Source: an uncultured Collinsella sp.
Lineage (GTDB): Bacteria > Actinomycetota > Coriobacteriia > Coriobacteriales > Coriobacteriaceae
Direction of reading: 5' to 3'
DNA: 20,647 nucleotides
NCBI GenBank assembly: GCA_958428675.1
Contig: CAUAGV010000008.1
Location: 1 to 20,647 of the forward strand
The translations under genes were made by a program, and so were the position numbers. Below are positions 7,582 to 14,045 of the stretch, one piece after another. Positions within the stretch are counted from its first letter, which is position 1; each line of letters begins with the position of its first letter. Below the pieces are notes generated by a model. It was not told where the DNA came from. It made no database searches and saw nothing but the letters and a program-made list of their open reading frames with translations.

Positions 7582-8346
7582 CTACCCCTCGATACGGCTC
7601 AAGAACTCACGTGTGCGCTGCTCGCGCGGATGGTCGATAACCTGATCGGCAGGCCCCTCCTCGACAATGCGGCCGCCATCCATAAAGACCACGCGGTCGG
7701 CAACATCGCGCGCAAACTGCATCGCATGGGTCACGATCACCATCGTCATATCCTGCGCGGCAAGGTCTTTAATGACACGCAGCACCTCGGCCGTCAGCTC
7801 GGGATCGAGTGCCGAGGTCGGCTCGTCAAAGAACAGGATCTCCGGGTCGAGCGCTAGGGCGCGGGCAATACTCACGCGCTGCTGCTGACCGCCCGAAAGC
7901 TCACACGGAACCTTGTTCTCGTTGCCCACAAGCCCCATCTGAGCAATTAATTCATGCGCACGAGCTTCCGCCTGCTCGCGCGGGCGCTTGAGCACGCGGA
8001 TCGGGGCATCGGTGATGTTTTTCATCACCGTATAGTGCGGGAACAGGTTGTAATTTTGGAACACCAGGCCGAATCGCGAGCGCGCCTGCTTGGGCACATC
8101 GCCCTTCGCATAGACCGCGCCCGAACCCGCATCCGTCGCAACGGCAAGGTCGCCAAACGAGAGCGAGCCTCCGTCGAGTGTCTCGAGCAACGTGGCACAC
8201 CGCAGCAGTGTGGACTTGCCGCCACCCGAAGGCCCGATAATCGCCACGACTTCGCCGCGCTTCACCTCAAGCGAGATATCCTTGAGCACCTCATTGCCGC
8301 CAAACGCCTTACGAGCGTTCGTTATATTCATTACCGAACTAGTCAT
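7582..8346 (-). CDS. Polar amino-acid ABC transporter, ATP-binding subunit (254 aa)
   Basis: Cytoplasmic ATPase of the GlnQ/HisP type that powers the importer encoded with it. All motifs are present: Walker A 'GPSGGGKST' (38-46), Q-loop Q97 in 'VFQNYNLFPHYT', signature 'LSGGQQQRV' (150-158), Walker B 'ILFFDEPTS' (170-178) and switch H207. A short Gly/Ala-rich insertion (about 69-88) lengthens the region before the Q-loop compared with GlnQ. I start it at ATG 8346, which overlaps the permease stop by 8 nt and implies translational coupling. ATG 8331 is a possible alternative (five residues shorter), and neither has a strong ribosome site. Last gene of the three-gene operon, followed by an intrinsic terminator. 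Confidence 0.92.
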   Translation of the reverse strand: MTSSVMNITNARKAFGGNEVLKDISLEVKRGEVVAIIGPSGGGKSTLLRCATLLETLDGGSLSFGDLAVATDAGSGAVYAKGDVPKQARSRFGLVFQNYNLFPHYTVMKNITDAPIRVLKRPREQAEARAHELIAQMGLVGNENKVPCELSGGQQQRVSIARALALDPEILFFDEPTSALDPELTAEVLRVIKDLAAQDMTMVIVTHAMQFARDVADRVVFMDGGRIVEEGPADQVIDHPREQRTREFLSRIEG

Positions 8347-8992
8347 GGTAGTAATCCAATTTTTTCTCGGCGGCGCCCAGCAGCATCTCGACCACAAAGT
8401 TAAAAACCCAGTAGATCAACGCCGCAATCGCAAACGGCACCATGCTCACCTGCGAGGCGACCAGCGCCTTGGCGGTCGAGAACATCTCACCCACGCCAAT
8501 GGCAAACGCCAGCGACGTGTCCTTGACCAGTGTGATGATCTCGTTGCCCATCGCCGGCAGAATACGCTTGGCGACCTGCGGCATCACGATATACAGAAAC
8601 GTCTGCAGACGCGAGTAGCCCAGCACCTCGGCGGCCTCATATTGACCGCGCGGAATCGACTGCAGGCCCGAGCGATAGATCTCGGCAAAGTAGCCGGCGT
8701 AGTTGATGATGAATGCCACGACGCACGCCGTCCATTTGGAATCGGGCGTGAGCGAGATGCCAAACACGTAGTACGGGGCAAAGTAGATCGCAAACATCTG
8801 CAGCATAAGCGGCGTGCCGCGCATCACCGAAATGTAGATGCGCGCAATCCAACGCAGCGGCGCAATTTTGCTCATGCGCATGAACGCCACGGGGATTCCC
8901 AGCGGAATCGACCCGAGCAGCGTCAGCACAAACAGCTGCAAACTGACCAAGAATCCCTGGCCAAGCATCTGCATCATGACCTGAATAGACAT
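8339..8992 (-). CDS. Polar amino-acid ABC transporter, permease subunit (217 aa)
   Basis: Inner-membrane channel subunit of the HisM/GlnP family with several hydrophobic segments. The EAA loop that docks the ATPase is visible as 'YEAAEVLGYSRLQTFLYIVMPQ', read as 'YEAAEVLGYSR' followed by the conserved Pro-Gln. The ATG at 8992 shares its A with the TAA of the binding-protein gene (TAATG), so the two are translationally coupled; an in-frame ATG at 9007 would lie inside the upstream gene. Only one permease gene is present, so the channel is probably a homodimer. Length is normal for the family. Confidence 0.92.
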   Translation of the reverse strand: MSIQVMMQMLGQGFLVSLQLFVLTLLGSIPLGIPVAFMRMSKIAPLRWIARIYISVMRGTPLMLQMFAIYFAPYYVFGISLTPDSKWTACVVAFIINYAGYFAEIYRSGLQSIPRGQYEAAEVLGYSRLQTFLYIVMPQVAKRILPAMGNEIITLVKDTSLAFAIGVGEMFSTAKALVASQVSMVPFAIAALIYWVFNFVVEMLLGAAEKKLDYYHD

Positions 8993-9852
8993 TACTTGAG
9001 CACCCAATTATCGAAAGATAGACCATAGCTTGAATACTTGTCGCACAGGTCCTTAACCGTGCCGTCCTCGTAGAGCGCCTTGAGCGACTCGGTCACAGCA
9101 TCGGCCGACTTGGTGTCGCCTTTCTTAAAGCCGACGGCGTAGTGCTCGCTGGACAGCGGCTTGTCGAGCTGCGTATAGGCATCGGGCTTGGCGGCAAGCT
9201 GATACTGAGCGATCGAGAGGTCACAGGCAACGGCATCGACTGCACCACTCTCGAGCTGCATAAACGCCGTGTTGTACTCACCGATGGTATCGAGCGTGGC
9301 AAACGTCGCGGCCAGATCCTTCTGGTCGCCCTCGAGCACATCCTGTGCGGCGGAATCAGTCTGGGTAATCACGGTCTTGCCGGCAAGATCGTCCCAGCTC
9401 TTGATACCCGCGTCCTTCTTGACCACGAGCACCTGCTCGTTGAGCATGTAGGGATCGGAGAACGTGTAGTCGTCCTCGCGGCCCTCCATGGTAAAGCCGT
9501 TCCAGATGCAGTTGATGGCACCCGAGTTGAGCAGTGTGTCCTTGGCATCCCAGTCGATAGCCTCATACTCAACGTCCCAGCCCTGCTTGTCGGCAACGGC
9601 CTTGGCAAGGTCGAGGTCAAAACCGGTGTACTCGCCATCGTCGCCTACAAAGCCATACGGAGGATAGGACTTGTCAAAGCCCACGACGAGCTTCTTGGAC
9701 TCCACAGCGCCCTTCACGTCCTTGGCTGCGGCAGAACCGGCAGCGGAGCCCTTGCCGACACCACCACCGCAGCCTACCAGGCCGAGGCCAAGCACCGTGG
9801 CAAGCGAACCGGCTAGACCAACAAACTGACGACGAGACATATCGGTATTCAT
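8992..9852 (-). CDS. Amino-acid ABC transporter substrate-binding lipoprotein (286 aa)
   Basis: Extracellular solute-binding protein, family 3, which captures an amino acid and delivers it to the permease. The N-terminus combines a twin-arginine motif 'SRRQFVGL' (R7-R8), a hydrophobic stretch and a lipobox 'LVGC' with C28 as the lipidated residue, suggesting Tat export followed by membrane anchoring. A Gly/Ala/Ser spacer follows, then family features such as 'KLVVGFDKSYPPYGF', 'YTGFDLDLAKAVA' and 'FSDPYM'. ATG 9852 is preceded by AAGGGGGAA; a longer frame from 9873 is less likely. First gene of the operon, with a promoter candidate about 55-85 bp upstream. The substrate cannot be read from the sequence. 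Confidence 0.92.
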   Translation of the reverse strand: MNTDMSRRQFVGLAGSLATVLGLGLVGCGGGVGKGSAAGSAAAKDVKGAVESKKLVVGFDKSYPPYGFVGDDGEYTGFDLDLAKAVADKQGWDVEYEAIDWDAKDTLLNSGAINCIWNGFTMEGREDDYTFSDPYMLNEQVLVVKKDAGIKSWDDLAGKTVITQTDSAAQDVLEGDQKDLAATFATLDTIGEYNTAFMQLESGAVDAVACDLSIAQYQLAAKPDAYTQLDKPLSSEHYAVGFKKGDTKSADAVTESLKALYEDGTVKDLCDKYSSYGLSFDNWVLK

Positions 9853-9870
9853 GGTATTCCCCCTTGGTGA

Positions 9871-9890
9871 CACTTTAGTTAGGTAAAGTG
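9871..9890. promoter_or_regulatory. Candidate operator or leader hairpin of the ABC operon
   Basis: Perfect inverted repeat CACTTTA (9871-9877) and TAAAGTG (9884-9890) with a 6-nt centre. The nonamer ACACTTTAG occurs at 9870-9878 and again at 9914-9922, next to the proposed -10. Repeated half-sites around a promoter suggest regulator binding; a small hairpin in the 5' leader is the alternative. Confidence 0.4.
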
Positions 9891-9908
9891 AGTCATGTAA
9901 CGTCCAGA

Positions 9909-9937
9909 ATCATACACTTTAGCGCGATAGAGCACAA
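9909..9937 (-). promoter_or_regulatory. Proposed promoter of the amino-acid ABC operon
   Basis: Minus-strand -35 TTGTGC (9932-9937), exactly 17 bp, -10 TATGAT (9909-9914). The -10 matches five of six consensus bases. A transcript starting near 9902 would have a leader of about 50 nt. The -35 lies only 7 bp from the left end of the large palindrome. Confidence 0.5.
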
Positions 9938-9944
9938 GGCGAGT

Positions 9945-10083
9945 TTGCCCGCCGCGTGAGGGGTGTGGGGGTTAAGTTTCCTGCTCTACAGTCCCGCACG
10001 AACAGGAGGCCACATTAAGTGGCCTCCTGTTCGTGCGGGACTCGCGATAAACTTAACCCCCACACCCCTCACGCGGCGGGCAA
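9945..10083. repeat. 139-bp nested perfect palindrome (35-bp outer and 23-bp inner arms)
   Basis: Outer arms 9945-9979 and 10049-10083 are perfect 35-bp inverted repeats. Inside them, 9991-10013 and 10019-10041 form a perfect 23-bp inverted repeat around a 5-nt loop ATTAA. The two stems are separated by an asymmetric internal loop of 11 nt on the left (9980-9990) and 7 nt on the right (10042-10048). The element sits between two diverging genes, so it is not a terminator of either. It could be a miniature non-coding mobile or repeat element, or a structured RNA. Perfect arms in an intergenic region suggest recent origin or selection. Confidence 0.95.
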
Positions 10084-10190
10084 CCGTCGTTGGGCGTATC
10101 ACTGACACGAATAAACCGCTTGCATATCGTCTGCTGGCTTGGCACGGTACAATACTTGCAGCTTAAATTCATGAATTAGTGGAGTTATTG

Positions 10191-11639
10191 ATGGCAGAAT
10201 CTCGTGCGGAGCGTAAGGCTCGTCGTGCTTTGATCGAGGCGGCTGAGGGGTTGGAGGAGAAAAAATCTTCTAAGAAATCCAAGTCGTCTCAGGACGCGAA
10301 GGGTAAGTCGACCAAGAGCAGGGCTAAGACCAAGCGTTCTGACTCTCGTCGAGGCGGGGACAAAGCGCCTCGAACTCGTTCCAAGCGCCCACATAATGAT
10401 TCGGCTTCGTCTGCGCGTAAGGCTGTGGACCCCAAGTCTCCCTGTTCGATCATGAAAGCTTGTGGTGGGTGTACGGCACTCAATCGTCCTTATAAGAAGC
10501 AGTTGGCGGCCAAGCAGGCTGCTATGGAGGAGCTGTTTGCTGAGCTCTGCAAGCGCGAGGGTGTTGCCGTGGATCCCATTCGCGGTATGGGCGTCACCCT
10601 GGGCGACCCGGGTAAATATTCTGCGCCGCGTGGTTTTCGTCATAAGGCTGCCACTCCGTTTGCTCCCGGCAAAGAGGGCGCTGTCCGCTGCGGCTTTTTT
10701 GAACGTGGGACGCACAGGATCGTTGCTGTTCCTGAATGCCCTGTCGAGGCGCCGGGCACTCGTCAGATTCTCAACGGCATCGCTCGCGAGGCCGAACGTC
10801 TGCATATTCCTGCCTTTAACGAAGACAAGCATCTGGGGCTGCTTCGCTATGCCGTCGTTCGCTGCGGCTGGCGCACCGACCAGATTATGGTCACCCTCGT
10901 GACCGCTCAGCGCGACCTGCCGCATGCGCAGGAGTTCTTTGAGGCTGTCGCCGCACTCGATCCGCATATCGTCACCGTCGCTCAGAACATCAACGGTCGC
11001 CCCGGCAATGCCATCTTGGGTGAGGAGACTCGTATCGTCTATGGCGCCGAATGCATGCGCGACCAGCTGCTCGGCTGCGAGTTCGATATCTCCCCCACCG
11101 CGTTCTATCAGACCAATCCGCAGCAAACCGAGCTGCTCTATCGACTTGCCATTGACGGCATGGACCTGCAGCAGGGTGACATTCTTATGGACGCTTACTG
11201 CGGCAGCGGAACCATCGGCCTGTGCGCCGCGAAGGATGCCCAGAACAAGGGTATCGGCATTATGCTGCTCGGCGTGGAGCGCAACACGGCAGGCATTGCC
11301 GATGCGCGCCGCAATGCCGAACTCAACGGCCTCACCCGCAGCGCTTGGTTTATGGCCGACGACGCCACCGATTACATCCTGGACGCCGCCGATAACAACG
11401 AGCGCGTTGACGTTCTCTCCATCGACCCGCCACGCGCCGGCTCCACACCAGAGTTCCTCGAAGTCGCTTGCGCACTCAAGCCGCGCCGCATCACCTACAT
11501 CAGCTGCAATCCCGTCACCCAAGAGCGCGACCTACACCAGCTCCTCGACGGAGGTTATCGCCTGCTCAAGATCACGCCGGTCGACATGTTCCCTCACACC
11601 GACCACACCGAGACCGTCGCGGTCCTCGAGCGCCGCTAA
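10191..11639 (+). CDS. RlmD/TrmA-family RNA (uracil-C5)-methyltransferase (482 aa)
   Basis: S-adenosylmethionine-dependent methyltransferase for C5 of a uracil in rRNA or tRNA. C85, C91 and C94 ('CSIMKACGGC') plus C183 ('PECPV') match the four-cysteine [4Fe-4S] site of RlmD-type enzymes. The SAM-binding motif is 'DAYCGSGTIGL', 'DPPRAG' follows, and the catalytic nucleophile is C439 in 'SCNPVT', with E474 in 'HTETV' as the likely base. No TRAM domain precedes the cluster; instead residues about 1-80 are a Lys/Arg/Ser-rich, low-complexity tail that may bind RNA. ATG 10191 has GGAG six bases upstream; a GTG at 10179 overlaps that site and is rejected. The class is clear, but whether the target is 23S rRNA or tRNA cannot be decided here. 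Confidence 0.9.
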   Translation: MAESRAERKARRALIEAAEGLEEKKSSKKSKSSQDAKGKSTKSRAKTKRSDSRRGGDKAPRTRSKRPHNDSASSARKAVDPKSPCSIMKACGGCTALNRPYKKQLAAKQAAMEELFAELCKREGVAVDPIRGMGVTLGDPGKYSAPRGFRHKAATPFAPGKEGAVRCGFFERGTHRIVAVPECPVEAPGTRQILNGIAREAERLHIPAFNEDKHLGLLRYAVVRCGWRTDQIMVTLVTAQRDLPHAQEFFEAVAALDPHIVTVAQNINGRPGNAILGEETRIVYGAECMRDQLLGCEFDISPTAFYQTNPQQTELLYRLAIDGMDLQQGDILMDAYCGSGTIGLCAAKDAQNKGIGIMLLGVERNTAGIADARRNAELNGLTRSAWFMADDATDYILDAADNNERVDVLSIDPPRAGSTPEFLEVACALKPRRITYISCNPVTQERDLHQLLDGGYRLLKITPVDMFPHTDHTETVAVLERR

Positions 11640-11654
11640 TCCACCGGCACAAGA

Positions 11655-11684
11655 AAGGGGGTGGCCCGTCTGGACTGCCCCCTT
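11655..11684. terminator. Weak convergent terminator-like hairpin
   Basis: 7-bp arms AAGGGGG (11655-11661) and CCCCCTT (11678-11684) with a 16-nt loop, placed between two converging genes 65 bp apart. Only short T-rich tails follow on either strand, so it may act weakly in both directions. Confidence 0.5.
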
Positions 11685-11704
11685 CGCTTGGCCTATGAAC
11701 TCCG

Positions 11705-12526
11705 CTACATCCCCTTGCGCAGGTCGCACACGCCAGCTGCCGCCATCTCGCGAAGCAGCGTCTCGCGATCGCGCGTCACGATCAAATCCAACGGGAAGTG
11801 AATCTCGTCGAGCATCTTGCGCGCGTGATCGAGCTTGCCAATGGCCATACCAATGTGTGCGTCGGTCGAGACACCGATCCCCACGCCCAGCTCGGCACAG
11901 CGTTCGGCAATCTTGCGACACACATTCCAATGCTCGGCATCCCTGCCATGCTCAAGACTATGGTTGTTGATCTCGATGATCTTATGCTTGGCCTTGGCCG
12001 CCAGCAGCACCTCATCGATATCGAACGGCACGCCCGAGCGCCCCGTATGCCCCAGCATGAATACCTTGGGGTGCTCCAGGGCATTGATGTACATCTCGGT
12101 TGTCTGGGCGAGCGTCGCGCCTTCGGCAAACTGCTGGTTATGCACGCTTGCCACCAAATAATCCAAATTACGCGTCACCAAATCGAACAGCGAATGCTCA
12201 CGACTATACGAATCGCCGGCGATATCGAGCGAAACGGGAATGTCCTCGCCAAACAAGCTGCCGTCCAGCGAAACGATATCGGCCTCGGCGCCACGAAGCA
12301 CCAGCACGCCGCTCCAAATGCGCGGCCAGATATCCTGGTTAATAAAGAATTGGAAACTGCGCAGGTCATTGGGACAAGGCGTAACCATCGAGCTTAAATG
12401 ATCGGCGGAACCGAGCACCTGAAGGCCGCGCTCTGCCGCCCAATAGATGTTCTCCTCAATGGTTGAGTACGCATGCGCAGAGAACATCGTATGAGTATGA
12501 ATATCACAAGAAAGAAGGTAGGGCAT
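11705..12526 (-). CDS. PHP-domain metal-dependent phosphatase/hydrolase (273 aa)
   Basis: Member of the PHP family, close in layout to YcdX-type phosphatases, which use a trinuclear metal site in a distorted barrel. Visible metal-ligand motifs are 'DIHTHTMFSAHA' at the N-terminus (H10, H12, H18), 'GSADH', an 'RGAEAD' segment, 'SVHN', 'LGHTGR' and 'STDAHIG' near the C-terminus. I start at ATG 12526, preceded by AAGGAGA; the frame is open back to 12670 but those 48 residues carry no family features, and the HxH motif belongs close to the start. The substrate is unknown. It is on the same strand as the aminotransferase upstream but is separated by a terminator-like hairpin and has its own promoter candidate. 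Confidence 0.88.
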   Translation of the reverse strand: MPYLLSCDIHTHTMFSAHAYSTIEENIYWAAERGLQVLGSADHLSSMVTPCPNDLRSFQFFINQDIWPRIWSGVLVLRGAEADIVSLDGSLFGEDIPVSLDIAGDSYSREHSLFDLVTRNLDYLVASVHNQQFAEGATLAQTTEMYINALEHPKVFMLGHTGRSGVPFDIDEVLLAAKAKHKIIEINNHSLEHGRDAEHWNVCRKIAERCAELGVGIGVSTDAHIGMAIGKLDHARKMLDEIHFPLDLIVTRDRETLLREMAAAGVCDLRKGM

Positions 12527-12563
12527 CGGGTCTCCTTGTCCAGTATGGCCGTCGCGTATATTC

Positions 12564-12593
12564 ATTGTACGCATAGCTTTCGGCAGTCGTAAA
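12564..12593 (-). promoter_or_regulatory. Proposed promoter of the PHP hydrolase gene
   Basis: Minus-strand -35 TTTACG (12588-12593), 18-bp spacer, -10 TACAAT (12564-12569, five of six consensus bases), ending about 38 bp before the ATG at 12526. Confidence 0.45.
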
Positions 12594-12626
12594 ACTGCTT
12601 CATCCCAATCACACAACGGCATAGAC

Positions 12627-12657
12627 AACGGGGTCTGGCTTAAAACCAAACCCCGTT
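12627..12657 (-). terminator. Terminator-like hairpin after the aminotransferase gene
   Basis: Inverted repeat with 8-bp arms AACGGGGT (12627-12634) and ACCCCGTT (12650-12657) and a 15-nt loop, beginning about 28 nt after the aminotransferase stop codon. Read on the minus strand only TTGTCT follows the stem, so the terminator would be imperfect. Confidence 0.5.
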
Positions 12658-12685
12658 TCACGTAAAACATTGTAAGCAGAGCGCT

Positions 12686-13876
12686 TTACTTTCGACGATA
12701 TTCGTCGGCCAGCTGCTTCCAGGCAGGCAGCGAGTTGACGATTGTCTCATAGCTCACGCAGTAGCCCAGGCGGAACCAGCCCGGCATGCCAAAGCTATCC
12801 GAAGGCACCGCGAGCAGCTCATACTTCTTCGCGCGCTCGCAGAAGGCGTTTGCATCGGGCTCCAGCGCTTTCACCCACAGGTAGAACGCGCCATCCGGCT
12901 CAACATAGGTGTAGCCGTACTCCGCTAGTGCGTCGGTAAGCGCGGTGCGGTTGCGCGCATAGGCCTCGACATCGCTCGGTTCATCAATGCAGTCGATGAT
13001 TACACGCTGGAAGAGGGCCGGTGCGCACACGAAGCCCAGCGTGCGGGCGGCACCGGCAACGGCCGGCATTAGACGAGCTGCCTGAGGATTCGTATTGGGA
13101 ACCAGGATCCACCCGACGCGCTCGCCCGGTAGCGAAAGCGACTTGGAATACGAGTAGCACACGATGGCGTGCTCGTAGATCGAAGGCACCCAAGGCACCT
13201 CGGCGCCATAGACAATCTCACGGTACGGCTCATCCGAGATAAGCATAATCGGGTTCTCGGGATCGCGCTGAGCGTTGGCCTCGCGCAGAACATTGGCCAG
13301 TCGCGTCAGGGTATCGCGCGTATACACGGCGCCGGTCGGGTTATTCGGCGAGTCGATGATGACAGCTGCCGTCTTGTCGGTAATCGCCTTGAGCACGTTA
13401 TCCACGCTCAGCTGGAACGTATCTTCATTGGCGAGTGCCTCGACACACGTACAGCCGGCCTTCTCAATCCACACGCGATACTCCGGGAAGTACGGGGCGA
13501 TAACAATGACCTCGTCGCCCGGATTGGTAATCGCGTTGAGCGTGCAGGTGAGCGAAGCCGCCGCACCCACCGTCATAAAGACGTCCTTGCCCTCATAGCT
13601 CGTGCCAAAACGGCGGTTGAGCGACTCGGCCACGGCGGTACGGCACTGCGGCAGACCCGGTGCAGGCGTGTATCCATGCAGCTGGTCGCTCGGCAGCTCC
13701 AAGGCCTTCTTAATGGACTCAGCCACGGCGGCAGGTGCCGGAACGCTCGGGTTACCCAGTGAGAAATCAAACACGTTTTCCGCGCCGATCTGCGCCTTGC
13801 GCTCTAGGCCGTAGCTAAAGATCTCGCGGATGATGGAGCTCTCCGCACCGCAAGCATACATAGTTTCGTTGATCAT
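12686..13876 (-). CDS. PLP-dependent class I/II aminotransferase (396 aa)
   Basis: Fold-type I aminotransferase, aspartate-aminotransferase-like, which moves an amino group between an amino acid and a 2-oxo acid in the cytoplasm. The PLP lysine is K245 in 'YSYSKSLSLPGERVGW'; N179 in 'SPNNPTG' and D215 with Y218 in 'SDEPY' hold the cofactor; the C-terminal 'GWFRLGYCV' carries the carboxylate-binding Arg. ATG 13876 is preceded by AAGGGGAAC; the frame is open up to 13975, but that part runs into the palindrome and is not coding. Substrate specificity cannot be read from sequence. A role in histidine synthesis with the downstream PHP gene was considered but has no support. Confidence 0.92.
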   Translation of the reverse strand: MINETMYACGAESSIIREIFSYGLERKAQIGAENVFDFSLGNPSVPAPAAVAESIKKALELPSDQLHGYTPAPGLPQCRTAVAESLNRRFGTSYEGKDVFMTVGAAASLTCTLNAITNPGDEVIVIAPYFPEYRVWIEKAGCTCVEALANEDTFQLSVDNVLKAITDKTAAVIIDSPNNPTGAVYTRDTLTRLANVLREANAQRDPENPIMLISDEPYREIVYGAEVPWVPSIYEHAIVCYSYSKSLSLPGERVGWILVPNTNPQAARLMPAVAGAARTLGFVCAPALFQRVIIDCIDEPSDVEAYARNRTALTDALAEYGYTYVEPDGAFYLWVKALEPDANAFCERAKKYELLAVPSDSFGMPGWFRLGYCVSYETIVNSLPAWKQLADEYRRK

Positions 13877-13937
13877 CTGTTCCCCTTTCGCATAGGCGCT
13901 ATTGTACGCTTTAGCTGAGCAAAGTGCCGCAGCAATG

Positions 13938-13995
13938 TTGATTGGGGACAGACTTAAATGCGTGAAAACGCTCATTTAAGTCTGTTCCCAATCAA
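13938..13995. repeat. 58-bp near-perfect palindrome with GAAA tetraloop (REP-like)
   Basis: 23 pairs between 13938-13960 and 13973-13995, with a single G-T mismatch (13947/13986). Inside, CGT-GAAA-ACG (13961-13970) extends the stem after a 2-nt bulge and closes with a GNRA tetraloop. Each arm contains GGGRACAGACTTAAATG. It lies between the ftsH terminator and the aminotransferase start, so it belongs to neither gene. The shape resembles bacterial REP-type palindromes; whether it is repeated elsewhere in the genome is unknown. Confidence 0.9.
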
Positions 13996-14000
13996 CGAAG

Positions 14001-14033
14001 AAAAAGCCTCCGCAGGTTTCCCCGCGGAGGCTT
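14001..14033 (-). terminator. Intrinsic terminator of the tilS-hpt-ftsH unit
   Basis: 8-bp arms GCCTCCGC (14006-14013) and GCGGAGGC (14024-14031) with a 10-nt loop. Read on the minus strand the stem is followed by TTTTTC. It lies about 15 nt after the ftsH stop codon, at the end of the cluster. Confidence 0.87.
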
Positions 14034-14045
14034 TCGCTACAAGAA

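Larger units (their letters stand above)
9853..10190. promoter_or_regulatory. Divergent gap between ABC operon and RNA methyltransferase gene
   Basis: This 338-bp stretch without genes is dominated by the nested palindrome at 9945-10083, listed separately. Left of it lies the ABC promoter. Right of it, 10084-10190 holds a possible methyltransferase -10 (TACAAT, 10148-10153) with no good -35 at the usual distance. A 67-codon open frame from 9963 runs through the palindrome and is not convincing. Confidence 0.6.

Noticed and set aside
9945..10083. Idea that the palindrome is an invertible promoter switch
   Set aside because: The inner repeats enclose only 5 bp and the outer repeats enclose mostly the inner palindrome, so inversion would change almost nothing; no recombinase gene is nearby.
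9945..10083. Palindrome as a CRISPR repeat or an integron attC site
   Set aside because: There is one copy, no spacers, no cas or integrase genes, and the stems lack the attC core sites and extrahelical bases.
9963..10166. 67-codon open frame through the 139-bp palindrome
   Set aside because: Its sequence is dictated by the inverted repeat, it has no ribosome site and nothing resembles a known peptide.
11705..13876. PHP hydrolase plus aminotransferase as a histidine-biosynthesis pair (HisK/HisC)
   Set aside because: The PHP protein resembles YcdX more than histidinol phosphatase, the aminotransferase resembles the aspartate type, and a hairpin and a separate promoter lie between the genes.
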